From IMG/VR virus record IMGVR_UViG_3300032401_000430, positions 1 through 35,684 of that record: 35,684 nucleotides of DNA, one strand, 5' to 3'. The notes under the pieces were generated by a model. It was not told the DNA's origin. It worked only from the letters and a program-made list of their open reading frames with translations, and ran no database searches. Below, piece by piece: positions 1 through 6,670 of the stretch. The stretch's first letter is position 1, and every line of letters begins with the position of its first letter. Position numbers and translations under genes: made by a program. The stretch comes from a virus.

Positions 1-130
1 GCTAACGTTATCGGGCTTGGCGAAGTGGCTGAACCTGAAGCTAAATAGAATTACTAAACTTTAAAATTAAAAACGAATGTTAATAGAAGAACCGAACAGC
101 CATTTTGCCAAACCAGTGTTATCGCCAGTA
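1..130 (+). repeat. Hairpin element A (attC-like) upstream of the first methyltransferase
   Basis: The left arm (14-31) and right arm (97-114) are inverted copies matching at 15 of 18 positions, and all differences are transitions. AAC at 4-6 precedes the left arm and GTT at 118-120 follows the right arm. The loop of about 65 nt holds the start codon of the methyltransferase at 77. The layout AAC, arm, loop, arm, GTT resembles an integron attC site, but the bases next to GTT do not fit the usual attC consensus. No integron integrase is seen. The same element recurs at the right end of the contig. Confidence 0.75.
3..127 (+). repeat. Direct terminal repeat, left copy
   Basis: Positions 3-127 are identical to 35560-35684 (125 bp). 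Position 1 also matches its counterpart 35558, while position 2 (C) differs from 35559 (G). The simplest reading is an assembly overlap of a circular or circularly permuted phage genome. The repeat lies inside hairpin element A, so it could also reflect two genomic copies of that element. Confidence 0.9.
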
Positions 131-955
131 CGGGTTTTTAATGGAGATTGCCTTGAAATAATGAAAAGTATTCCTGATTGCAGTGTTGATTTAATATTAA
201 CAGACCCTCCATATAATACAACAGATTGCAAATGGGATAAACAACCTATTAACTGGGAATTACTCAAAATTGAATTGTTAAGAATAATAAAACCCTCTGG
301 GACTATTTGCATAAGTGTTCAAAATCCATTCGGTTTTTTAATTGGCGGGTTATTTGCTGAAATTTATAGACATAAATGGGTTTGGGAAAAGGACAGAGGG
401 GCTAATTTTCAATGCTTAAAAGCACAACCTTTAAGAATTACAGAAGATATATTGGTTTTTTCTAAAAGCGGTTATTTAAGACCTTGGAATGATAAAGGCT
501 CTATAAAAAGTATTTATAATCCTCAATTTTTAAACGGGAAAGGAAGTTCAAGAGAAAAAACGATGAATATTGACAAACCAAAAAGCGAAAATATGTTGGA
601 AATAAATAACAGAAAAAGTGAAAGAGGTATTGTTTCTAAAAATACAAATGATACATCTAAACAAAGATACCCAAAGGAAATAATTTATTTTCCTGTACCA
701 TACAAAGACAGAAAACATCCAACACAAAAGCCAGTAGAGTTATTTCAATATTTAATTAAAACTTACACGAATAGTGGAATGACTGTTTTAGATTGTTTTT
801 CTGGAAGTGGAACAACTGGAATTGCCTGTATAAACACAAATAGAAACTGTATTTTGATTGAAAAGGAAGAAAAATACTTTGATATTATAAACGAAAGAAT
901 AGCCAAACATACGCAACAACGAGCAGGAGAATTTTCTTTTGAAAGCGAAATGTAG
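77..955 (+). CDS. DNA methyltransferase (N6-adenine/N4-cytosine type, beta order)
   Basis: The 292-residue protein has the catalytic DPPY motif at residues 43-46 and the SAM-binding FSGSGTTG near residues 240-247. The catalytic motif precedes the SAM motif, with a variable Lys/Asn-rich stretch between them that probably reads the target sequence. This order is that of the beta class (N6_N4_Mtase family). It likely methylates adenine in DNA, perhaps as protection from host restriction; no partner nuclease is present. The ATG lies in the loop of hairpin element A, so residues 8-15 are encoded by the hairpin arm. No later ATG precedes the conserved NGDCLE segment, which supports this start; an in-frame GTG at 116 is the alternative. 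Confidence 0.9.
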   Translation: MLIEEPNSHFAKPVLSPVRVFNGDCLEIMKSIPDCSVDLILTDPPYNTTDCKWDKQPINWELLKIELLRIIKPSGTICISVQNPFGFLIGGLFAEIYRHKWVWEKDRGANFQCLKAQPLRITEDILVFSKSGYLRPWNDKGSIKSIYNPQFLNGKGSSREKTMNIDKPKSENMLEINNRKSERGIVSKNTNDTSKQRYPKEIIYFPVPYKDRKHPTQKPVELFQYLIKTYTNSGMTVLDCFSGSGTTGIACINTNRNCILIEKEEKYFDIINERIAKHTQQRAGEFSFESEM

Positions 956-968
956 TATTGGCGATAAC
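118..968. repeat. Terminal inverted repeats around methyltransferase module 1
   Basis: GTTATCGCCAGTA at 118-130 is matched by TATTGGCGATAAC at 956-968. The reverse complement of the latter differs at only one position (12 of 13). The sequence differs from the ends of the other two modules, yet the two ends of this module match each other. This is expected if the module is or was a discrete excisable unit whose ends pair. Confidence 0.7.
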
Positions 969-1088
969 GTATGGTGCTTTGCGAAGGCGGGGCTTTTAAC
1001 CACTAAATTTAATTAAAAAGATGAATGATATTTTTAACGAGAATGTTCCTTTGAAAACGGAAACCCCCGCTTTTGCAAAGCACGTGTT
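956..1088 (+). repeat. Hairpin element B (attC-like) between methyltransferases 1 and 2
   Basis: The left arm at 974-996 and right arm at 1061-1083 are inverted copies matching at 20 of 23 positions. AAC at 966-968 and GTT at 1086-1088 flank the arms. The arm sequence differs from elements A and C, but the architecture is the same: AACGT and a short spacer, left arm, A-rich loop with a start codon, right arm, a shorter spacer, then TGTT. The loop holds the ATG at 1021. Confidence 0.75.
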
Positions 1089-1773
1089 ACCAGCAGTGCC
1101 TTTGTCGGAGGTTTATTTAGAAGATTGTGTAACGGCATTAAAACGCTATGCAGACAACCATTTTGATTTGGCAATAGTTGACCCGCCTTATGGGATTGGA
1201 GCAAGTGCGGATAGCCGAGTTGGGGGATCTTATACTGTAAATATGGGAGGCGTAAAAAAGAAAGTAGCAGCCAAACAATATACGCCTAAAGATTGGGATT
1301 TTGAAAAGCCAACAACGGAATACTGGAACGAACTAAAAAGAGTATCTAAAAATCAAATCGTTTGGGGTGGAAATTATTTTGTTGAAAATTTAAAAGATAG
1401 TTCCTGCTGGCTTGTTTGGAATAAAAGAAACGGAGAAAATAATAATGCAGATTGTGAACTTGCTTGGACATCTTTTAAAACAGCAGTAAGAATGTTCGAT
1501 TGGAAGTGGAACGGAATGTTACAACACAATATGAAAGATAAAGAGGAACGAATGCACCCAACACAGAAGCCAGTTGCATTATATGATTGGTTGCTTATGA
1601 ACTACGCAAAGCCAAATGATTTGATTTTAGATACTCATTTAGGAAGTGGAAGCAGTAGAATTGCAGCGTATAAAGGTGGGTTCAACTTTGTAGGATTTGA
1701 AATAGACCAAGAATATTATGAGAAACAAGAAAAGCGTTTTAATGACTTTAAATCACAATTACGGTTGTTTTAG
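1021..1773 (+). CDS. DNA methyltransferase (N6_N4_Mtase family)
   Basis: The 250-residue protein has DPPYG starting at residue 54 and a SAM-binding segment LGSGSSRIA around residue 206, again in the order of the beta class. The segment HPTQKP, common in this family, lies between them. It probably transfers a methyl group to adenine (DPPY favours N6-adenine). The start codon is in the loop of hairpin element B. The arm encodes a FAK-x-VL peptide at residues 18-23, close to the matching peptide of methyltransferase 1. Sequence similarity to methyltransferase 1 is otherwise limited to family motifs, so this is not a recent tandem duplication. Confidence 0.9.
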   Translation: MNDIFNENVPLKTETPAFAKHVLPAVPLSEVYLEDCVTALKRYADNHFDLAIVDPPYGIGASADSRVGGSYTVNMGGVKKKVAAKQYTPKDWDFEKPTTEYWNELKRVSKNQIVWGGNYFVENLKDSSCWLVWNKRNGENNNADCELAWTSFKTAVRMFDWKWNGMLQHNMKDKEERMHPTQKPVALYDWLLMNYAKPNDLILDTHLGSGSSRIAAYKGGFNFVGFEIDQEYYEKQEKRFNDFKSQLRLF

Positions 1774-1801
1774 CGGTGTCGGTTTTGGCATTGCTGGTAA
1801 C
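1086..1801. repeat. Terminal inverted repeats around methyltransferase module 2
   Basis: GTTACCAGCAGTGCC at 1086-1100 is matched by GGCATTGCTGGTAAC at 1787-1801, identical as reverse complements except at one position (14 of 15). After 1801 there is no left hairpin arm, so 1799-1801 marks the right edge of the array and the return to phage backbone. Confidence 0.7.
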
Positions 1802-1845
1802 TATTCGGTAAGTATTACAATACTAAATATTAAACTATTAAAACT

Positions 1846-2067
1846 ATGCAAGTTACTATTAATTACGACCTGAAATGGCAACTAAAAACAGCCCCGAATT
1901 ATCAATTTACAGACGATGGAATATGTATTAATGTATTAAGAGGAAAAGTAGTAAGAAAAGTAGTTGTAAGCGGAACTAAGGGGTATTGTATCAACGGTAA
2001 ATTTAAAAGTGTATTGCAGTTACAAAAAGAATTAATTAAAATTGAAAAAATAATATGTCCATTTTAA
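1846..2067 (+). CDS. Small phage protein of unknown function
   Basis: This 73-residue protein has a short basic central part and ends in CPF. It resembles, from memory, a common type of small protein in Bacteroidetes phages and prophages, but I cannot assign a function. It is the first gene after the methyltransferase array. Its end overlaps the next gene by 13 bp, which suggests translational coupling. No signal peptide or membrane segment is visible. Confidence 0.6.
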   Translation: MQVTINYDLKWQLKTAPNYQFTDDGICINVLRGKVVRKVVVSGTKGYCINGKFKSVLQLQKELIKIEKIICPF

Positions 2068-2768
2068 CAAGTATCCCCGAAATTAAGACCTTGCCTGACT
2101 TGGTTAAGTATTCAGCTAATTTGCCAACGATTAGAAATTCAGACAAGCACGAAGTTGAAAAAGCTATTGTAACTTTGATTTTAGAAGTCTTTAATTTTTA
2201 CAATGAATCCCCGAATGATATTCAGTTAAAATTAATGCTACCAACGTTAATAGAGGCAATGAATAAATTAACGTTACCTGATATAGATATTTTTAAAAAG
2301 AATTGTTTATTAGGCAAATATGAGTTAAAGTTTAGATTAACACCGCCAGTATTAATTGAATGGATTAAGGAGTATGAATTTCAGCGAATGGAAGCATTTG
2401 AAAATGCAAATTTAAAGGCAAAGATTGAAGTTGAAAGACAACCTGTAAGTGATAAGACATTAGAATTATTAAAAGAATTAGCCGATAAAGTGAAACAGAC
2501 ACCGATATATTCCACCGACAAGCCGACTGAATCAGCAGTTGAAAGACAATCCAAAGACTTACAGGAATTTATTAAAAAGGAATTTAATTTACTTTGGAGA
2601 AAACAAGGCAATCAAACTATATTTGTAGGAGGTCGTGATGAAATGTTTGTAACCTTCAAATCCAAAAAGATGTTTATGTTTTACTATGTTGAGTTGAGAT
2701 ACAAAGAAATCCACGAACTAACTAAATCTAACTTTGAAGCAATAGAAAAGATAATCAATGAAGCCTAA
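2055..2768 (+). CDS. Hypothetical protein, possibly replication-associated
   Basis: This soluble-looking 237-residue protein has charged helical stretches at about residues 100-160. No motif allows a firm assignment. It overlaps both neighbours (13 bp with the upstream gene, 11 bp with the NinG-like gene), so the three genes are probably one translational unit. Its position beside a recombination gene suggests a role in replication or recombination, which is inference only. Confidence 0.6.
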   Translation: MSILTSIPEIKTLPDLVKYSANLPTIRNSDKHEVEKAIVTLILEVFNFYNESPNDIQLKLMLPTLIEAMNKLTLPDIDIFKKNCLLGKYELKFRLTPPVLIEWIKEYEFQRMEAFENANLKAKIEVERQPVSDKTLELLKELADKVKQTPIYSTDKPTESAVERQSKDLQEFIKKEFNLLWRKQGNQTIFVGGRDEMFVTFKSKKMFMFYYVELRYKEIHELTKSNFEAIEKIINEA

Positions 2769-3381
2769 ACTTTGCAAAACTTGTAAAACCAAATTTACCC
2801 CCGATAGACAATTTCAGTTTACTTGTTCATTTGACTGTGCAATAGGATTAGTAAAATTCAATCAGGCGAAAAAAGCTAAAAAGGATTGGGTTAAAGAAAA
2901 GGCAGAACGAAAGGAAAAGATAATGACTAAATCAGATTGGGAAAAGTTATTGCAGATTTTAATAAATAACATAGCCCGATTAATAGACCATAACCAACCT
3001 TGTATAGCAACTGGAGCAACAACAGGGAAACGGAATGGAGGGCATAGATTTTCGGTTGGTTCAAACGCTACTATTAGATTTAATCTTCATAATATTCATA
3101 TTCAGTCGGAGCATTCAAATTCATTCAAAGGAGGTGATAACGATAGGTTTGATGAAGGATTAGAACGTATTTATGGATTAGAGTATAAAGATTATGTAAG
3201 GTCTTTAAATAAGAGCAAACCTATAATGCTAACTATTCCCGATATAAAAGAAAAGATAGCAATAGCAACCCGAATAAAAAAGGAATTAATAGAGTTAAAC
3301 AATACATACACTACCACCGAAAGAATAGATTTAAGACACGAATACAATAAAAGAATAGGTATCTATTTAGAATGTTTCTAA
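2758..3381 (+). CDS. ninG: NinG/Rap-like recombination protein
   Basis: The start, with CKTC at residues 6-9, then KFTP and CSFDC at 23-27, matches the N-terminal zinc-binding part of lambda NinG (Rap). A basic coiled stretch follows at about 35-60. The C-terminal part carries GGH at 94-96, GSNATIRFN at 101-109 and HNIH at 111-114, like the nuclease half of the family. In the known family this is a structure-specific nuclease acting on recombination intermediates. Cysteines that in lambda NinG form the second zinc site appear to be missing (CIATG in place of CxxC). It fits with the ERF and YqaJ genes elsewhere in the genome. Confidence 0.8.
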   Translation: MKPKLCKTCKTKFTPDRQFQFTCSFDCAIGLVKFNQAKKAKKDWVKEKAERKEKIMTKSDWEKLLQILINNIARLIDHNQPCIATGATTGKRNGGHRFSVGSNATIRFNLHNIHIQSEHSNSFKGGDNDRFDEGLERIYGLEYKDYVRSLNKSKPIMLTIPDIKEKIAIATRIKKELIELNNTYTTTERIDLRHEYNKRIGIYLECF

Positions 3382-3417
3382 ATAGTAAAACCATGTAAAT
3401 CGTATTAAAATAAATAT

Positions 3418-3425
3418 TAATTTTG
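3418..3425 (+). promoter_or_regulatory. Candidate Bacteroidetes promoter (-7 box)
   Basis: TAATTTTG fits the Bacteroidetes -7 consensus TAnnTTTG and lies 12 bp before the ATG of the small membrane protein at 3438. Upstream, TGTAAATCGTATT (3394-3406) resembles a segment at a similar position before the promoter at 32818. Confidence 0.55.
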
Positions 3426-3437
3426 AAAAATTAAACT

Positions 3438-3569
3438 ATGATACAAATAATTAAAATATCAATTTTTGCAGCTTTAATGGTAGGATTTATAGTTGGAACT
3501 TCTATTAAGGACAAACGAGCCGAAAAGAAAAAAGCTAAAACAGAATTAAAAAGTTTGCCGAAAAAGTAA
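3438..3569 (+). CDS. Small single-pass membrane protein
   Basis: This 43-codon gene has a hydrophobic segment at residues 4-20 followed by a strongly basic tail with many lysines. It has its own promoter-like box just upstream and a good A-rich start region. Small membrane peptides with basic tails are common in phages, but nothing identifies the role. No opposing reading frame here is as convincing, since the surrounding genes all run on the + strand. Confidence 0.55.
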   Translation: MIQIIKISIFAALMVGFIVGTSIKDKRAEKKKAKTELKSLPKK

Positions 3570-3581
3570 AATAGTAAAGTA

Positions 3582-3603
3582 AACACTATATATTTGTAGT
3601 GTT
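3582..3603 (+). promoter_or_regulatory. Promoter box enclosed by a 7-bp inverted repeat
   Basis: AACACTA (3582-3588) and TAGTGTT (3597-3603) are perfect inverted repeats. The eight bases between them are exactly TATATTTG, a perfect match to TAnnTTTG. A protein bound to the repeat would cover the -7 region, so this is a candidate operator controlling the sigma-like gene. Transcription would begin very near the start codon, giving a nearly leaderless mRNA. Confidence 0.55.
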
Positions 3604-4123
3604 GAATCGTAATCAAATAATCGAACACTTGACAAAAGTTAGTTACATTCGTGAAACTTGCAATGTAGCAGGTGGATTAGCTGATGACTTGTTTCAACAT
3701 ATTTGGGTTAGGCTATTAGAATTTGACCATTTAAAGTTAGAGCAGATTTATTCCAAAGGTTATCTTCAGTTTTATATTTATAGAATGATAATTAACGAAG
3801 CACGAAACCCAAAGAATCCATTTTTAAAAAAGCTGCGTTCTGAAGTAACTTTAAACGATATTGGTATTAAGTATTCAACAGAAGATATATCTATTGACTA
3901 CGACAAAGAAAATGACTTAGAATTTGAATATAAAGTTAAAGTAACAAAAGAAAAGTTAAGCGAACTATTTTGGTACGATAGAAAAATATTTGAATTGTAT
4001 TTAGAATTTGGAAGTCTTAGAAAAGTATCAGCACAAACAGGAATTAAATACGGAGCAATCCACCAAACTATAACAAAGGTAAAGAAACAACTGAATGAGA
4101 ATATTATTAGTAGGACATTTTAA
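3599..4123 (+). CDS. Sigma-70-like transcription factor
   Basis: The 174-residue protein has an early segment (about 25-70: DDLFQHIWVRLLEF, then YIYRMIINEARN) that resembles sigma region 2. A C-terminal segment (about 130-165) resembles a region 4 helix-turn-helix. It may redirect host RNA polymerase to phage promoters, or act as a related regulator. The frame opens with GTG at 3599, but TTG at 3602, giving MNRNQ, fits better if transcription starts a few bases after the TATATTTG box. The gene ends 29 bp inside the next gene. The candidate operator overlaps the start. Confidence 0.7.
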   Translation: MLNRNQIIEHLTKVSYIRETCNVAGGLADDLFQHIWVRLLEFDHLKLEQIYSKGYLQFYIYRMIINEARNPKNPFLKKLRSEVTLNDIGIKYSTEDISIDYDKENDLEFEYKVKVTKEKLSELFWYDRKIFELYLEFGSLRKVSAQTGIKYGAIHQTITKVKKQLNENIISRTF

Positions 4124-5090
4124 TAACGGTGTTTTTTACCACAGATTACAAATACCTTATAATGCTTTGCAAAGTCAAGGGCATTCAGTTTTAAAAGCTA
4201 CTTCTTTACAATGGGAGGGTGGTATGGTATCAATAGAGGAATTAAAAGAGTTTGATGTTATTGTTTTTAATCGAAACATATCAGATATATTAGACCCTTC
4301 ACCAATATTTGCCAAAGCTAAAATAGCAGGTGTTAAGATTATAATGGATTTAGATGACCATTGGGATATAGCACCTGGACACCCGATGTTTTCATTCTCA
4401 CGAAAAACAAATTATGCAAAGTGTATTCAAGACCAACTTAAATATGCTGACCATATCACAACTACTCATGCACATTTAAAAGACCAAATAGTTAAATTAG
4501 GAATTGATAAGCGTAAAGTAACAATTTGCCGAAATGCAATAGACCCGAATGAAGTACAATACAATCAAGACTACACAGTAGAAAATAAATTGATGTGGCA
4601 AGGTTCAAGTACTCATGCTATGGATTTAGAACTATTAGGCGAAATAGACGAACCGATTACTTTATGCGGTTATCAGTATTCTGATGAGTGGTTTGAAATG
4701 AGCAGCAAAGTAAAACACCCATTAAAAAAGGATATGTTAAACGTTGATGAATACATGAATCATTATCACGATACTTCGATTAGTTTAATACCTTTAAAAA
4801 ACAATCACTTTAATAAAAACAAATCTGAATTAAAAATGATTGAATCAGGATGGGCAAAGAAGGCGGTAATTGTATCAGACATACACCCATATTCTAACCT
4901 ATCAAATCACATGGTTAATAGTTTGGTGTGCAAAGATAAGCCAGACTTCAAGAAATACGCTACAATGCTTTTAAACAACGTTAGTATGCAGAATGATTTA
5001 AGCAGTAAGCTACACGAAGATATAAGAAAAAGATATTTGATTGACATGGTAAACGAAAGACGTTTAGAAATATTGGACAAATGGAAATAA
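4095..5090 (+). CDS. Glycosyltransferase, GT-B fold (GT4-like)
   Basis: The 331-residue protein begins with a Rossmann-like strand (MRILLVGHF), has MDLDD at residues 84-88 and a C-terminal half with KMIESGWAKKAVIVSD. That last segment resembles the E-x7-E region of retaining GT-B transferases. Such enzymes move a sugar from a nucleotide-sugar donor to an acceptor. It is the first of a compact block of sugar-modifying genes with overlapping ends. The target could be a virion protein, DNA-linked groups or the host surface; the sequence does not say. Confidence 0.75.
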   Translation: MRILLVGHFNNGVFYHRLQIPYNALQSQGHSVLKATSLQWEGGMVSIEELKEFDVIVFNRNISDILDPSPIFAKAKIAGVKIIMDLDDHWDIAPGHPMFSFSRKTNYAKCIQDQLKYADHITTTHAHLKDQIVKLGIDKRKVTICRNAIDPNEVQYNQDYTVENKLMWQGSSTHAMDLELLGEIDEPITLCGYQYSDEWFEMSSKVKHPLKKDMLNVDEYMNHYHDTSISLIPLKNNHFNKNKSELKMIESGWAKKAVIVSDIHPYSNLSNHMVNSLVCKDKPDFKKYATMLLNNVSMQNDLSSKLHEDIRKRYLIDMVNERRLEILDKWK

Positions 5091-5269
5091 GCGAAGGATT
5101 AAAAGAAAAGATTTTAGAATATAAAACTTCCAAAGCGGTAAGTTTAGGAGTATATGGTAATGAGTTAAGACATTTTTATCAACAAACTTATCATGCTTCA
5201 GTAGATTTAGGATGTAGCGGTTGTATTGGTAGAGCATTAACCCGAATAATTAAGGAACAAAATATATGA
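5081..5269 (+). CDS. Small protein with a CxxC motif
   Basis: This 62-residue protein overlaps the genes on both sides by a few bases. It has an acidic-basic helical start and a GCSGCIGR segment near residue 45 that could bind a metal or act in redox, although a single CxxC is weak evidence. The tight overlaps show it is translated with the glycosyltransferase block. No known family recognised. Confidence 0.6.
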   Translation: MEISEGLKEKILEYKTSKAVSLGVYGNELRHFYQQTYHASVDLGCSGCIGRALTRIIKEQNI

Positions 5270-6045
5270 GTTTAATTGCTATGGCGGTACATGACACCGA
5301 TGAAAACCAACGAAGTGAATACACCTACCAAACCTTATACTCAATAAGGCGAACAGTTGATTTACACAAACACCGTTTAATAGTGGTAAATAATAACTCT
5401 TGCAGACGTACAACAGATATGTTAGACGTAATGAGTAAAGAAAGACACCACGAATTTGAAGTGATTAATTTACCTGAAAATATAGGAACGGCAGGAGCAA
5501 TTAATTTAGCTTGGAAGACTAAACGAACTGGGGAAAACCTAATTAAAATGGATAACGATTGTGTAATTCATTCAGCAGGATGGGTTGATGAAATGGACAG
5601 AACAATACAACGTGACACCAAGATAGGAATAGTAGGATTAAAGCGTAAAGACCTAATTGAAAACCCTTGGCGAAGTGATGACTACAAAAGCGAATTATCA
5701 ATGTTGCCACATCAAGACTTTGAACCTTGGATAATAGTTGAAAAGGTTAAGCACGTAATAGGAACTTGTCAAATGTATTCAGCCGCATTGATTGAAAAGA
5801 TAGGATATTTATATCAACCTTCCTTATATGGTTATGATGATGTATTGGCTTCATACCGTTCACAGGTTGCAGGGTTTTATAATTGTTTCCTACCACATAT
5901 TGAAATAGAACACATAGACAACAGAGAAACACCCTACTGGCAATGGAAACGTGATGAAGCAGCCAAAGGAGATATTGAACACCAAAGAACCGTACATGAA
6001 TATTTAACAGGCAAAAGACCAATTTATTATAATCCGTATGATTAA
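5266..6045 (+). CDS. Glycosyltransferase family 2 (GT-A)
   Basis: The 259-residue protein has the GT2 pattern: LIVVNNNS at residues 38-45, NLPENIGTAGAIN around 68-80 and the metal-binding DND at 96-98, where D-x-D holds the nucleotide sugar and Mn2+ or Mg2+. It is a single-domain enzyme without membrane segments, so it probably acts in the cytoplasm on a protein or small acceptor. It lies in the sugar-modification block, with 4-8 bp overlaps to both neighbours. Confidence 0.85.
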   Translation: MSLIAMAVHDTDENQRSEYTYQTLYSIRRTVDLHKHRLIVVNNNSCRRTTDMLDVMSKERHHEFEVINLPENIGTAGAINLAWKTKRTGENLIKMDNDCVIHSAGWVDEMDRTIQRDTKIGIVGLKRKDLIENPWRSDDYKSELSMLPHQDFEPWIIVEKVKHVIGTCQMYSAALIEKIGYLYQPSLYGYDDVLASYRSQVAGFYNCFLPHIEIEHIDNRETPYWQWKRDEAAKGDIEHQRTVHEYLTGKRPIYYNPYD

Positions 6046-6670
6046 ATTAATAACCACAGCAAGTGACATATCTAAAACAGATATGCTGCAAAAGTCACTA
6101 AACAAATATGGATGGGATTATGAAATACTTGTACATAAATGGGAAGGTTTTGGATGTAAGATATTAGAAACGTATAAGTATCTTAAAAACAATCCCGATA
6201 TAAAGTACTTCTTTTATAGTGATAGTTACGACACTATTGTATTAGATACAATGGAAAATACTTTAAAAAAAATAAAAGACAAAGACTGTATTTTATTGAG
6301 TGCAGAACGTGGATGCTACCCACACCCCGAAAAAGAAGCACGATACCCAAAGCATGATAGCCCATGGCATTTTGTAAACGGTGGTGGATGGTTCTGTAAT
6401 TCAGAAATTTTTAAGATGGCAGTAGAAACAAATCCATTAACTACTTACGATGTTGACCAAGTATGGTTCACAGATTTATTTTTAAACCACCCCGAATATG
6501 TGAAGTTGGATTATAATTGTGATGTGTTTCAAACTATTGCGTTTTGTCCTGAAGATGATTTTGAAATAATAGATAACATAAAAGTATTAAATACCGTAAC
6601 TAAAACATATCCTTCGTGGGTTCATGGTAACGGACATACACCAATGACAGAATATTATAAACTAATATGA
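6038..6670 (+). CDS. Glycosyltransferase, PLOD/procollagen-type GT-A
   Basis: The protein is 210 residues long. FFYSDSYDTI around 58-67 (D-x-x-D), FVNGGGWF at 112-119 and DVDQ at 138-141 match, from memory, the glycosyltransferase domain related to procollagen galactosyl- and glucosyltransferases (PLOD-like) found in many viruses. These enzymes need a divalent metal and a UDP-sugar. It overlaps the genes on both sides and is the third transferase of the block, so a short chain of sugars is a reasonable product. The acceptor is unknown. Confidence 0.75.
   Translation: MIKLITTASDISKTDMLQKSLNKYGWDYEILVHKWEGFGCKILETYKYLKNNPDIKYFFYSDSYDTIVLDTMENTLKKIKDKDCILLSAERGCYPHPEKEARYPKHDSPWHFVNGGGWFCNSEIFKMAVETNPLTTYDVDQVWFTDLFLNHPEYVKLDYNCDVFQTIAFCPEDDFEIIDNIKVLNTVTKTYPSWVHGNGHTPMTEYYKLI

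Noticed and set aside
67-312. Open frame on the minus strand over the first methyltransferase
   Set aside because: It lies fully inside a gene with clear catalytic motifs, and no minus-strand gene is found elsewhere.
1-1801. Restriction-modification system
   Set aside because: No restriction nuclease gene was recognised beside the methyltransferases, so they are treated as solitary.
3431-3628. Minus-strand frame across the small membrane protein
   Set aside because: The + strand frame at 3438-3569 has a promoter box and a membrane segment; transcription in the area is all on the + strand.
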